Assembly: GCA_035604335.1 (NCBI GenBank) | Contig: DATNIT010000295.1 | Location: 8,391-72,390 of the forward strand | Reading direction: 5' to 3' | Length of the DNA stretch: 64,000 nt | Origin: DASZHJ01 sp035604335 | GTDB lineage: Bacteria > Pseudomonadota > Alphaproteobacteria > ATCC43930 > CGMCC-115725 | Shown: positions 8,759 to 17,629 of the stretch, in pieces | Layout of the letters: each line of letters starts with the position of its first letter | Numbering within the stretch: position 1 is the first letter of the stretch | Notes under the pieces: generated by a model | Told to the model about the DNA's origin: nothing | Databases searched by the model: none | Seen by the model: the letters and a program-made list of their open reading frames with translations, nothing else | Translations under genes and position numbers: made by a program

Positions 8759-8914
8759 TCACCGCGATAGCGGAATCACCGGACCGCAGCGCCGCGCGCC
8801 GCCGGCGCTCAGGCAGTCCTGCTGCTTGTTGAAATCGTGGAATTCGATCAGCAGCTCGCTCAGGGCGATCGTGGCGAGGATCGCGATGATGATCAGGAGA
8901 TAGCGCGACGTCAT
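8759..8914 (-). CDS. Small single-pass membrane protein (51 aa), unrecognised
   Basis: A 51-codon ORF, ATG at 8914, stop TGA at 8759. The product begins MTSRYLLIIIAILATIALSE, one strong N-terminal transmembrane segment. The rest is a short soluble tail with two Cys (KQQDCLSAGG, RRCGPVIPLSR) about 10 residues apart, which could form a disulfide if exported. The hydrophobic N-terminus and clean stop argue for a real gene. The ribosome binding site is not strong. It lies between divergent hrpB and the tetR operon. I do not recognise the family; it could also be a small secreted protein with an uncleaved signal. Confidence 0.5.
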   Translation of the reverse strand: MTSRYLLIIIAILATIALSELLIEFHDFNKQQDCLSAGGARRCGPVIPLSR

Positions 8915-9001
8915 GGACGCGCACGCTAGCGGCCTCGGCGGGTCCGCACAAGCGGTTGCCCGCGGTTGCGCCGCCGGTCCGATCCGCTAGGGTGCCGGCG
9001 C

Positions 9002-11536
9002 ATGGCCTCACTGGACCTTGCCTCCTGGCAATCGCGGCTGCCGGTCGCGGAAGCGGTGCCCCGCGTTGCCGCCGCCTTGGCCGAGCGCGGCGGCGCGGTG
9101 CTGGAGGCCCCTCCGGGCGCCGGCAAGACCACCTTGGTGCCGCTGCTGTTGCTCGAGGCTCCGTGGCTGGAGCGCGGGCGCATCGTCATGCTCGAGCCGA
9201 GGCGACTCGCCGCCCGCGCCGCCGCGCGGCGTATGGCGACGATGCTCGGCGAGCGCGTCGGCGAGACGGTGGGCTACCGCACGCGGCTCGATACCAAAGT
9301 GGGACCGAGCACGCGCCTCGAAGTCGTGACCGAGGGAATCCTGGTTCGGACCCTGCAAGCGGACGCGGCGCTGGACGGGACCGGCCTGGTCATCTTCGAC
9401 GAGTTTCACGAGCGATCCCTCGACGGCGATCTTGGCCTCGCGTTGACCCTCGAGACGCGCCGCGTGCTGCGCCCGGATCTGCGCCTCCTCGTGATGTCGG
9501 CGACCCTCGATGGCGCGGGCGTCGCGGACCTTCTCGGCGGCGCGCCGGTGATCTCCAGCCCAGGGCGCATGTACCCGGTAGAGACTCGCTACCTCGACCG
9601 GCCGCCCGCGGATCGGATCGAGGACGGCGTGGTGCGCGCGATCGAAAGCGCGCTCGGACGCGAGACCGGCAGCCTCTTGGTCTTCCTGCCCGGCGTGCGC
9701 GAGATCCGTCGGGTGGAGCGGCGGCTCCAGAAGCGGGATCTCGGCCCCGAGGTCCGGATAACGCCGCTCTATGGCGACCTCCCGCAAGCCGCGCAGGATG
9801 CCGCCATCGAGCCGCCGCCACCGGGCACACGCAAGGTGGTGCTGGCGACCTCGATCGCGGAGACCAGCCTCACCATCGACGGCGTTCGTGTCGTGGTCGA
9901 CGGCGGCCTGATGCGCCGCGCCCGCTTCGATCTGCGCACGGGCATGACCCGCCTGATCACCCAGCGCGTCTCCCAGGCGGCAGCGGATCAGCGCCGCGGC
10001 CGCGCGGGCCGTACCGAGCCCGGCATCTGCTATCGCCTGTGGCCCGAGCACGAGCAGGCCTTGCTCGCTCCGTTCACGCCGCCGGAGATCCTGGAGGCGG
10101 ACCTGGCGCCGCTTACCCTCGAGCTCGCGCGCTGGGGCACGGTCGATCCGGCCTCGCTGTCGTGGCTGGATCCGCCGCCCGCCGCGGCCTACGCCCAGGC
10201 CCGCACCCTACTCCGCGAGCTCGACGCGCTCGACCACGACGGTCGGTTGACCGCGCATGGCCGCGCGATGGCCTCGCTCGGCTTTCATCCTCGCCTCGCC
10301 CACATGATGCTGCGCGCGAGAGAGAGCGGCCATGGCGCGCTCGCCTGCGACGTGGCGGCGCTGCTCAGCGAGCGCGACATCCTGAGATCGAGCGGCGGCG
10401 CGCGGGATTGCGACCTGCGGCTCCGCCTCGAGCTGCTGCATGAGCGCGGTGCCGGCCGCCAGCTTCCCGCGGGGCTCGCGGTGGACCGCGGGAGCCTCGA
10501 GCGCGCGAAGGAGCAGGCTCGGAAATGGCGGCGCCAACTCGGCGTTGCCGACGATTCCGCCTCCCGAGCCGCCGCGGGCGGCGTCGTGGCGCTGGCCTAT
10601 CCCGATCGGATCGCCCAGCGTCGGGGCGCGACAGTGGGATCCTTCCGGTTGGCCGGCGGATCGGGCGCGCTGTTGAACCCCGCGGACCCGCTCGCCAGCG
10701 AGGACTTCCTGGCCGTCGCCGAGCTCGATGGCGACCCGCGCAACGCCCGCGTCTTTCTGGCCGCGCCGCTCGCGCGCGCGGATATCGAGACCCTCTTCGC
10801 AAGCCATATCGAGCGCGCGGATCTCGTCGCCTGGGAGTCGCGCGAGCAGGCGGTGTTGGCGCGGCGGCGGGAGCGCCTGGGCGCGTTGACGTTGCGTGAC
10901 GATCCCCTGCCGGACCCGCCACCGGAAGCGATCCGCGCCGCAATGCTGGATGGGCTGCGCGAGCTCGGTCTCGACGCCCTGCCCTGGACGCGCGAGGCGA
11001 CGATGCTTCGGGACCGCATCCGATTCGCCGGGCGCATCGAGGCCGGCGGTTGGCCCGAGCTCTCCGACGCCGCGCTCCTCGCCGGCCTCTCGGAGTGGCT
11101 CGGCCCCTTCCTCGACGGCGTCACGCGGCGAAGCCAGCTCGGCCATCTCGACCTCGCGGCCGCTCTGACGGCGATGCTGAGCTGGGAGCAGCGGCGGCGG
11201 CTCGACCAGCTCGCGCCCACGCACGTCGCGGTACCCAGCGGATCGCGGGTGCCGATCGATTACGGCGCCGGAGAAACGCCGGTCCTGGCGGTTCGGTTGC
11301 AGGAGCTATTCGGCCTGGGCGAAACGCCGGCGGTCGCCGGCGGGCGGGTGCCGCTGTTGCTGCACCTGCTGTCGCCGGCGGGACGGCCGCTTCAGGTCAC
11401 GCGGGATCTCCGGGGCTTCTGGGCAACCAGCTACGCCGGCGTGCGCGCGGAAATGCGCGGCCGGTATCCGAAACACTCGTGGCCCGATGACCCCATGACC
11501 GCGCCGCCCACCGCTCGGGCGAAACGCCGCCGCTGA
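9002..11536 (+). CDS. hrpB: ATP-dependent helicase HrpB (DEAH/RHA family)
   Basis: 844-residue DExH-box helicase of the HrpB type. Visible motifs: Walker A APPGAGKTT (about residues 36-44), DEFH Walker B (about 133-136), SAT motif in LLVMSATLDG, ATSIAETSLTIDGV (motif V) and QRRGRAGR (motif VI). The C-terminal HrpB-specific domain is present, ending in the family-typical YPKHSWPDDP segment, so the protein is full length. An in-frame TTG lies 12 codons upstream, but ATG 9002 gives the usual N-terminus. The substrate is presumed to be RNA or RNA-protein complexes; the cellular role is poorly defined in alphaproteobacteria. Transcribed alone, convergent with the gene at 11646-11927. Confidence 0.95.
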   Translation: MASLDLASWQSRLPVAEAVPRVAAALAERGGAVLEAPPGAGKTTLVPLLLLEAPWLERGRIVMLEPRRLAARAAARRMATMLGERVGETVGYRTRLDTKVGPSTRLEVVTEGILVRTLQADAALDGTGLVIFDEFHERSLDGDLGLALTLETRRVLRPDLRLLVMSATLDGAGVADLLGGAPVISSPGRMYPVETRYLDRPPADRIEDGVVRAIESALGRETGSLLVFLPGVREIRRVERRLQKRDLGPEVRITPLYGDLPQAAQDAAIEPPPPGTRKVVLATSIAETSLTIDGVRVVVDGGLMRRARFDLRTGMTRLITQRVSQAAADQRRGRAGRTEPGICYRLWPEHEQALLAPFTPPEILEADLAPLTLELARWGTVDPASLSWLDPPPAAAYAQARTLLRELDALDHDGRLTAHGRAMASLGFHPRLAHMMLRARESGHGALACDVAALLSERDILRSSGGARDCDLRLRLELLHERGAGRQLPAGLAVDRGSLERAKEQARKWRRQLGVADDSASRAAAGGVVALAYPDRIAQRRGATVGSFRLAGGSGALLNPADPLASEDFLAVAELDGDPRNARVFLAAPLARADIETLFASHIERADLVAWESREQAVLARRRERLGALTLRDDPLPDPPPEAIRAAMLDGLRELGLDALPWTREATMLRDRIRFAGRIEAGGWPELSDAALLAGLSEWLGPFLDGVTRRSQLGHLDLAAALTAMLSWEQRRRLDQLAPTHVAVPSGSRVPIDYGAGETPVLAVRLQELFGLGETPAVAGGRVPLLLHLLSPAGRPLQVTRDLRGFWATSYAGVRAEMRGRYPKHSWPDDPMTAPPTARAKRRR

Positions 11537-11552
11537 GACCGTAAGAGAAAGA

Positions 11553-11628
11553 GCCCGCGAGGCCGGCTCTGGCGCATGACCCTGCTCGCCCCCCAACGCG
11601 AGCGGGAGCCGCCGCCGGCCTCGCGGGC
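11553..11628. terminator. Perfect 15-bp inverted repeat between convergent genes
   Basis: GCCCGCGAGGCCGGC at 11553-11567 is exactly repeated in inverse at 11614-11628, with a 46-base loop. It lies between the stop of hrpB (plus) and the stop of the small secreted-protein gene (minus). A hairpin of this strength suits a bidirectional transcription stop. There is no T-tract, so factor-assisted termination is more likely than intrinsic termination. Confidence 0.45.
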
Positions 11629-11645
11629 GAAACGTCCGCTCCGAC

Positions 11646-11927
11646 CTACGACGTGGTCGTCTTCTTCTTGCTCGACTTCTTCATCATGGGCTTGCTTGCG
11701 CTCGCCTTGCTCGTGCCTTTCGCCAAGCAGTCCGCCATCGCGGCCGACTGCCAGGCGTAGTCGTAGCAGCCCATCTTGTGCGACGACTTCTTCATCATCG
11801 GCTTCTTCATGGTCATCGGCTTCGCCGCTGGTGCGGTCGAGGCTTGCGCATAAGCGGCCGGCGCCGGCAGTACCAACGCACCCGCGATCACCGCGGCCAC
11901 GGCCACCGTCCACACCTTCGCCAACAT
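11646..11927 (-). CDS. Small secreted Lys/Met-rich protein with PMMKKSS repeats
   Basis: 93-residue predicted exported protein. ATG at 11927 has a strong AGGAG-type site (AGGAGTAGGAAAA). Residues 1-28 are a signal peptide ending AAYA-QA. The mature part has three Lys/Met/Ser-rich stretches (PMTMKKPMMKKSSHK, KPMMKKSSKKKTTTS) around a short core with two Cys (MGCYDYAWQSAAMADCL). The core resembles small PsiF-like or other secreted Cys-pair proteins, but I cannot assign a family. The very basic tail suggests binding to nucleic acid, polyanion or the envelope. Monocistronic, convergent with hrpB. Confidence 0.75.
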   Translation of the reverse strand: MLAKVWTVAVAAVIAGALVLPAPAAYAQASTAPAAKPMTMKKPMMKKSSHKMGCYDYAWQSAAMADCLAKGTSKASASKPMMKKSSKKKTTTS

Positions 11928-12155
11928 TTTTCCTACTCCTCTTCCTGGGATTGAACGCAAATGACCACTGATAATGTCGGCAGACCCAAGGCCATGCAAT
12001 CCGCCCACGGAGAAAAGCTGCGAGTGTTGCGAAAATGTCGATGCCCGGCCGGCAAGGAGAACTTGCAGACAAACCAACGCTTTATGAAGACGGTTCGCGC
12101 GGCGCGGGAGTTGATGCTCGGAGGGGTCTGGCGCGCGCCCGCTGGAGCCCATGAC

Positions 12156-13322
12156 TCACGCGCGGCCCGGCCGCTCGGAGCCCCAGAAGCGGGCGACCAG
12201 CGCCGCCATCGCCAGCAGCACCAGAATCACCAAGGCGACGCATCCCGGCCAGCCGGCATGCGCCCAGACCAGGGCCGGCGCCGTGGCGCCCGCGCTGCCG
12301 CCCAGGTAGTAACAAGTCACATAGAGACCAAGCGCCGACGAGCGCGCCCCGGCCGCGCGCTGCGCCAGCAAGCCGGTGGCGGCGGCCTGGCAGGCAAAAC
12401 CGCTCACCGAGCTGATCGCGAGCCCCGCGATGATGGCGGGTAGCCAGGGAACCAGGGTGATCAGCAATCCCCCGCACCAACCGATGACCGCCCAGATCAC
12501 CAGCGCGCGACGCCCGATCCGCTGGATCCACCGGCCGGTCCGAGGCGTCACGACCACCGCGAGCAGGTAGACCACGAAGATCGAGCCGAGGGCCGACGCC
12601 GAGAGCTCGAAGGGCGGCGCGGCCAGATAGAAGTTCACATAAGTGAATGCCGCCACGAACGAGAACAGCACGCCGAACCCCAAGACGAAGGTCGCAACGA
12701 TGGGCGGGTTGAAAAAATGCCCGAGCATCAGCCGGGCGGAGTGGCCGAGCCCTTCCGCGCGCACGAATTGCCGCTCCCGCGGCAGCGCCAGGCCGACATG
12801 AATGGCGGCGAGTCCGGTGATCGCGGCATAGCCCCAGAACGCCGCGCGCCAGCCGCCGTGATCCGCGATGATCCCGGACAGGAACCGGCCCAGAAAGCCG
12901 CCGAGCCCGCCCGCTGCGATGTAAGAGGCGGTCGCGCCGGCGATCTCGTCGGGCGGCCATTCGTCGCCGATATAGGCGATGGTCACCGCGAAGATCGGCG
13001 GCAGCAGCAGACCCTGCACGAACCGCCACAGGACGAGCTCGCCGATCGAACTGCTGAGCGCAATCAGGATGGTCGGGATCACCATCAGCGCCATGGCGCC
13101 CGCGATGATCCGCTTTCGCCCGACGACGTCCGCGACCAAACCGACGAACGGCGCACCGAGCGCGACCGCCAAGGTCGTGGCGCCGATGGTGAGGCTGACC
13201 GCCGCGGGACTGGCGTCGAAATCGCGTGCGAAGAGCGGCAATAGTGGCTGCGTCGCGTAGAGATTGATGAAGGTGCAGAGCCCCGTGAGAGCGATCGCGA
13301 GACGACGGGGGTCGGTGAGCAT
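12156..13322 (-). CDS. MFS transporter (12-helix, YnfM/AraJ-like)
   Basis: 388-residue major facilitator. The start chosen is ATG 13322 (MLTDPRRLAIALTGLCTFI), because the much longer open frame upstream runs antisense to the amidohydrolase gene. Twelve hydrophobic segments can be traced. The loop 2-3 motif GLVADVVGRKRI matches the MFS G-x-L-a-D-r-x-G-r-k/r signature. The sequence is closest in style to YnfM-type drug or arabinose exporters (INLYATQPLLPLFARDF). It diverges from the amidohydrolase operon across a 189-base region with a palindromic promoter, so the two may be co-regulated. Substrate unknown. Confidence 0.88.
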   Translation of the reverse strand: MLTDPRRLAIALTGLCTFINLYATQPLLPLFARDFDASPAAVSLTIGATTLAVALGAPFVGLVADVVGRKRIIAGAMALMVIPTILIALSSSIGELVLWRFVQGLLLPPIFAVTIAYIGDEWPPDEIAGATASYIAAGGLGGFLGRFLSGIIADHGGWRAAFWGYAAITGLAAIHVGLALPRERQFVRAEGLGHSARLMLGHFFNPPIVATFVLGFGVLFSFVAAFTYVNFYLAAPPFELSASALGSIFVVYLLAVVVTPRTGRWIQRIGRRALVIWAVIGWCGGLLITLVPWLPAIIAGLAISSVSGFACQAAATGLLAQRAAGARSSALGLYVTCYYLGGSAGATAPALVWAHAGWPGCVALVILVLLAMAALVARFWGSERPGRA

Positions 13323-13442
13323 CGAGCGCTTTGGGGCCTCTTCGTGACTTGCGACGTCGCCGCAGCGGGCCGCGAGACTGTAAGCGCGGTGCGGCCGAGC
13401 CGCCACCGCGCTTTGGCGGGGCTGTTCTGCGCGCCCGCCCGG

Positions 13443-13472
13443 TTGACTCGACCGCGGTCGACGCACCATAGA
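13443..13472 (+). promoter_or_regulatory. Promoter with perfect palindrome between -35 and -10
   Basis: TTGACT (13443-13448) and CATAGA (13467-13472) are 18 bases apart. A perfect 14-bp palindrome TCGACCGCGGTCGA fills 13448-13461, between the boxes. A regulator bound there would block or remodel RNA polymerase. It serves the amidohydrolase gene starting at 13512, which has its own GAGGAG site at 13501-13506. The regulator is not encoded beside it. Confidence 0.42.
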
Positions 13473-13511
13473 ATTGGGCGCGGGATCGGGGCGAAGCCAT
13501 GAGGAGACCGG

Positions 13512-14753
13512 ATGGATCTCGTGCTGCGCAATGCCACGCTGATGGGCGGCGGCGCCGAGGGACCGCAGGACGTCGGCGTGCTCGGCGGCAAAATCGTCGA
13601 GATCGCACCGAAGATCGCGGCGCGTGGCCGCGAGGAGCTCGACCTCGCCGGTCGGTTGCTCACGCCGGGACTGGTGGAGTCCCACATCCATCTCGATAAG
13701 TCCCGGATCGTCGACCGTTGCGCGCCCGAGGCGGGCCGCAATGCCGCCAATGCGGTGAAGCGCGTCCAGGAGGCAAAGCGCGGCTTCACCGTCGACGATG
13801 TTTATGCGCGCGCCAAGGCCACTCTGGAGTTGGCGATTCTCCAGGGCACCACGCGCATGCGCACCCACGTCGAGGTCGATCCCAGCGGCGGTCTCATCGG
13901 GCTCGAGGCCATCCAGGCGCTCGCCGAGGACTACCGCTGGGCGATCGATCTCGAGATTTGCGTCTTCCTCCAGGAGGGCATGACCGGCGTCGACGGTGCC
14001 GAAGAGCTGCTGGTCCGGGCGATCGAGCGCGGCGATCACATCACCTCCGTCGGCGGCGCGCCCGGATACGACGTCGACCATATGAAGCAGATCGCCCGCG
14101 TCTTCGAGCTCGCGCGGTATCACGATCTCGACGTCGACCTGCATCTCGATTTCGGCAACACGCCGGAGGCCATGGATATCCACGGCGTGATCGAGTTGAC
14201 CGAGCACCACCGGTACGGTGGGCGCGTCAATGTCGGCCACGTGACCAAGCTTTCGACGCTGCCGCCGGAGCGCCAGGCGCCGATCGCGCGCCGGCTCGCC
14301 GACACCGGCGTCGCCGTCACCGTGCTGCCCGCGACGGACCTGTTTCTCATGGGCCGCGACCAGAGCTACGATGTCCGCCGCGGCATCGTCGACGTCAACG
14401 CCTACGACCGCCTGGGCGTCGCCTGCTCCATCGCCAACAACAACATCCTCAATCCCTTCACGCCCTTCGGTGACTGCTCGCTGATCCGGATGGCGAACCT
14501 GCACGCGAACACGCTGCAGGTGAGCAGCCTCAACGATCTTCGGGCGTGCTTCGAGATGGTGTCGAGCGACGCCGCGCGCATCTTGAACCTCGAAGACTAC
14601 GGCCTCGCCGTCGGTAACCCCGCGGATTTTGCCGTGCTCGACGCCAAGAGCGAGGCGGAGGCCGTGGCCGTCGTGGCACCCGTGCTCTATGCGTTCAAAC
14701 GAGGCCGGCGCACCGTGACGCGCCTGCCTCCCGATCTGAACCGGCCGGCGTGA
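13512..14753 (+). CDS. Amidohydrolase, cytosine-deaminase/isopropylammelide-hydrolase-like
   Basis: 413-residue metal-dependent amidohydrolase. Metal-site signatures: HIHLDK (about residues 58-63), a central His in VDLHLDFGN, GHVTKLS, and the late NNNILNPFTPFGD segment that replaces the DDIFDPW-type catalytic Asp region of CodA. The HxHLD form groups it with cytosine deaminase and AtzC-like enzymes that hydrolyse C-N bonds of pyrimidines, triazines or similar rings. Cytosolic, no signal peptide. GAGGAG lies just upstream of ATG 13512. It is first in an operon with a DHA2 exporter (16 bases on) and hutI, which suggests handling of a nitrogenous ring compound. The exact substrate is not readable. 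Confidence 0.82.
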   Translation: MDLVLRNATLMGGGAEGPQDVGVLGGKIVEIAPKIAARGREELDLAGRLLTPGLVESHIHLDKSRIVDRCAPEAGRNAANAVKRVQEAKRGFTVDDVYARAKATLELAILQGTTRMRTHVEVDPSGGLIGLEAIQALAEDYRWAIDLEICVFLQEGMTGVDGAEELLVRAIERGDHITSVGGAPGYDVDHMKQIARVFELARYHDLDVDLHLDFGNTPEAMDIHGVIELTEHHRYGGRVNVGHVTKLSTLPPERQAPIARRLADTGVAVTVLPATDLFLMGRDQSYDVRRGIVDVNAYDRLGVACSIANNNILNPFTPFGDCSLIRMANLHANTLQVSSLNDLRACFEMVSSDAARILNLEDYGLAVGNPADFAVLDAKSEAEAVAVVAPVLYAFKRGRRTVTRLPPDLNRPA

Positions 14754-14769
14754 GCGTAGTATCGCAGGC

Positions 14770-16215
14770 ATGATCGAGTCCGAGGACCAGCGTGTCCTGA
14801 AACCGACCTACCGCGTGATCGCCGAGCCGAGACTGCGGTACCTGATTCCGTTGGTGATCGCGTGCGGATTCTTCATGGAGAACCTGGACTCGACCATCCT
14901 CGCGACATCGATCCCGCAGATGGCGGCGAGTCTCGGCGAGAACCCGCTCCGCCTCAACGTCGCGATCACCAGTTACCTGCTGAGCCTGGCGGTGTTCATC
15001 CCGATCAGCGGCTGGGTGGCCGACCGGTTTGGCGCCCGCAGCGTGTTCTGCACGGCGATCGGCGTGTTCACCTTCGGCTCGGCGCTCTGCGGGCTCGCGA
15101 CGTCGCTCCCGATGCTGGTGCTGACCCGCATCCTGCAAGGGCTCGGCGGCGCGATGATGACCCCCGTGGGCCGGCTCATCATGCTGCGCTCGTTTCCGAA
15201 GAGCGAGCTCGTCACCGCCATGAGCTACGTGACGTTGCCCGCCCTGGTGGGGCCGGCGATCGGGCCGCTGGTGGGCGGGTTCCTCACCACCTATATGAAC
15301 TGGCGCTGGATTTTCTACATCAACATACCCATCGGTCTCCTCGGTATCGCGCTCGCCTACCGCTTCGCCGAGAATTTCCGATCCTCCGCGGTGAGCCGGT
15401 TCGATTTCGTGGGCTTCGCGCTCTGCGGCATCGGTCTCGCCGCCGCGGAGCTCGCGCTCGAGAATGCCGGTCGACGGGCGATCCCCGGCGCGGCCGAGGC
15501 CGCGATCGTGGCGGTATCGGCGCTGAGCCTCGCCGCCTATGTCTATTACGCGCGCCGCGCACCCGATCCCGCGGTCGACCTTACGCTGTTCCGGGTCAAG
15601 ACTTTCCGGATCGCCGTGATCGGCGGCGGCATCTGTCGCACCGGCCTCGGCGCCATCCCGTTCCTGCTGCCGCTCATGCTGCAGGTGCCGTTCGGCCTCA
15701 GCGCCTTCCAGTCGGGCAGCCTCACCTTCGTGTTGGCGATCGGCTCCATGGTGATGAAGTCGACCTCGCCGCCGCTGCTCCGCGCCTTCGGATTCCGCAC
15801 GCTGCTGCTCGGCAACGCGGCGCTGGTGGGATTGCTGACCATGGCGCTGGCACTCGTGCGCGCCGAGACGCCGCACTGGCTGCTCATCGTGGGGCTTCTG
15901 GTGTTCGGCTTCTTCCGCTCGCTGCAATTCACCTGCATGAACACGCTCGCCTATTCCGATCTCACCGACACCACGATCAGCAAGGGCAGCAGCATTGCGA
16001 GCGTCGGCCAGCAGCTCTCGCAGAGCTTCGGCGTGGCGATCGGCGCCACAATCCTGGCGGTGCTGACCGGCAACACCGGGACCCCCAGCATTGGGGAGTT
16101 CACGCCCGCCTTCATCGCCGTCGGACTGCTGCCGCTGATCTCCATCGCGTTCTTCGTGCGGCTTTCGGCCGAGGACGGCAGTCAAGTGAGCGGCCACCAC
16201 CCCGCCAAGACCTGA
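14770..16215 (+). CDS. MFS transporter, DHA2 (EmrB/QacA) family
   Basis: 481-residue drug:H+ antiporter-2 type facilitator, predicted with 14 membrane helices. The helix 1 signature LDSTILATSIPQMAASL and the loop motif GWVADRFGARSV (motif A) are clear, as is the helix 5 antiporter motif region GPAIGPLVGGFL. It is flanked by the amidohydrolase 16 bases upstream and hutI 11 bases downstream, all in one direction, so it is likely co-transcribed. It may export a product or analogue of the compound degraded by its neighbours rather than act as a general drug pump; that is inference. Confidence 0.9.
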   Translation: MIESEDQRVLKPTYRVIAEPRLRYLIPLVIACGFFMENLDSTILATSIPQMAASLGENPLRLNVAITSYLLSLAVFIPISGWVADRFGARSVFCTAIGVFTFGSALCGLATSLPMLVLTRILQGLGGAMMTPVGRLIMLRSFPKSELVTAMSYVTLPALVGPAIGPLVGGFLTTYMNWRWIFYINIPIGLLGIALAYRFAENFRSSAVSRFDFVGFALCGIGLAAAELALENAGRRAIPGAAEAAIVAVSALSLAAYVYYARRAPDPAVDLTLFRVKTFRIAVIGGGICRTGLGAIPFLLPLMLQVPFGLSAFQSGSLTFVLAIGSMVMKSTSPPLLRAFGFRTLLLGNAALVGLLTMALALVRAETPHWLLIVGLLVFGFFRSLQFTCMNTLAYSDLTDTTISKGSSIASVGQQLSQSFGVAIGATILAVLTGNTGTPSIGEFTPAFIAVGLLPLISIAFFVRLSAEDGSQVSGHHPAKT

Positions 16216-16226
16216 GAGGCAAGGCC

Positions 16227-17459
16227 ATGACCGCCCAATCCTGGGACCACGTCTGGACCAACGCACGGCTCGTCACCATGGCCGAGACCGGCGCACCCTA
16301 TGGACTCATCGAGGCTGGTGCGCTGGCCGTTGCGGGCGACCGGATCGCCTGGATCGGATCCATGTCCGCCCTCGCCCAGCAACCCGCGGCTGCCGGCGCA
16401 ACCGTGCACGATGCCAAGGGCCGCTGCATCACGCCGGGGCTCATCGACTGCCACACCCATCTGGTCTATGGCGGCAGCCGCGCGCGGGAATTCGAGCGCC
16501 GGCTCGAGGGCGCGACCTACGAGGAGATCGCCCGCGCCGGCGGTGGCATCCGCGCCACGGTCGCGGCGACGCGCGCGCTCTCCGAGGACGCGCTCTACGC
16601 GGCCTCGCGCCCGCGTCTGGAGGCGCTGCTCGCCGAGGGAGTCACCACCGTCGAGATCAAGTCGGGCTATGGTCTCGACACCGCGTCCGAGGCAAAGAGC
16701 CTGCGCGTGGCGCGGCGCCTCGGCCGCGACCTACCGGTGACCGTGGCGGCGACGTTCCTGGGCGCTCACGCCCTGCCGCCGGAATACGCGGACAGATCCG
16801 ACGCCTTCATCGATCTCGTCGTGGACGACATGCTGCCCGCGGTCGCGCGCGAAGGCCTGGCTGACGCGGTCGACGCGTTCTGCGAGGGGATCGGCTTCAC
16901 GCCGGCGCAGGTCGAGCGGGTCTTCCAGGCCGCCCGCAGGCTGGGCTTGCCGGTGAAGCTGCACGCGGAGCAGCTGAGCAATCTCGGCGGCGCCGCGCTC
17001 GCCGCCCGCTACAGCGCGCTCTCCGCGGATCATCTCGAATACATCGACGAGGTCGGCGTGCGGGCGATGGCGGCTGCCGGCACGGTCGCGGTGCTGCTGC
17101 CCGGCGCCTTCTATTTCCTGCGCGAGAAGCAGCTGCCGCCCGTCGATCTTTTCCGCCAGCACGGCGTACCCATCGCGCTCTCGACCGACTGCAACCCCGG
17201 CACCTCGCCGGTGACCTCCCTGCTGCTGATGCTCAACATGGCCTGCACGCTCTTCCGCATGACGCCGGAGCAGGCGCTCGCCGGCGTCACCCGCAACGCC
17301 GCCCGCGCCCTCGGCCATGCGAATCGCGGCACGCTCGAGGCCGGCAAGCAGGCCGATTTCGTGGTCTGGGACGTCGAGGAGCCGGCGGAGCTGGCCTACC
17401 GGTTCGGGTTCAATCCCGCGGTCGAGATCGTGAAGACGGGGGTCACGCGCCGCGCCTGA
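16227..17459 (+). CDS. hutI: Imidazolonepropionase
   Basis: 410-residue HutI, which hydrolyses 4-imidazolone-5-propionate to N-formimino-glutamate in histidine degradation. Metal site CHTHLVYGG near residue 74, then TVEIKSGYGLD, KLHAEQLSN and the catalytic-site STDCNPGTS are all family-diagnostic. Length equals the family norm. ATG 16227 is preceded by GAGAGGCAAGGCC, and the start lies 11 bases after the transporter stop. The rest of the hut pathway (hutH, hutU, hutG or hutF) is not in the window. So either the pathway is scattered or this copy serves the linked amidohydrolase pathway. Confidence 0.93.
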   Translation: MTAQSWDHVWTNARLVTMAETGAPYGLIEAGALAVAGDRIAWIGSMSALAQQPAAAGATVHDAKGRCITPGLIDCHTHLVYGGSRAREFERRLEGATYEEIARAGGGIRATVAATRALSEDALYAASRPRLEALLAEGVTTVEIKSGYGLDTASEAKSLRVARRLGRDLPVTVAATFLGAHALPPEYADRSDAFIDLVVDDMLPAVAREGLADAVDAFCEGIGFTPAQVERVFQAARRLGLPVKLHAEQLSNLGGAALAARYSALSADHLEYIDEVGVRAMAAAGTVAVLLPGAFYFLREKQLPPVDLFRQHGVPIALSTDCNPGTSPVTSLLLMLNMACTLFRMTPEQALAGVTRNAARALGHANRGTLEAGKQADFVVWDVEEPAELAYRFGFNPAVEIVKTGVTRRA

Positions 17460-17470
17460 TAGGCAGCGTG

Positions 17471-17577
17471 CGTCCGTCGACGCGCTCGCCCTCGGCTCGC
17501 TTGCTCAGGACGAGGATTTTCTTTTTGCCATTCTCATCGCCCCTCATCCTGAGCAAGCGAAGCGCGTCGAAGGACGC
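17471..17577. repeat. Intergenic inverted repeat, family A copy 1
   Basis: About 107 bases. The left arm reads CGTCCGTCGACGCGCT...GCTTGCTCAGGACGAG, and the right arm CTCATCCTGAGCAAGCGAAGCGCGTCGAAGGACGC is its near-inverse. The centre differs between copies. Copies 2 and 3 at 33312-33418 and 37431-37537 have the same span. Located between hutI and the CoA-transferase gene. Confidence 0.8.
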
Positions 17578-17629
17578 AATGCCAGATGGGCGCTTGCTTG
17601 CCCACGAACGGCGGCAGTAGCTTCCCCGG

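Noticed and set aside
12156..14771. 871-codon frame that would fuse a long N-terminal part to the MFS transporter
   Set aside because: The extension is antisense to the amidohydrolase and lacks protein character; the transporter begins at 13322.
14862..16226. In-frame extension upstream of hutI through the transporter gene
   Set aside because: The upstream half is a shadow frame of the DHA2 transporter. HutI starts at 16227, where the family sequence begins.
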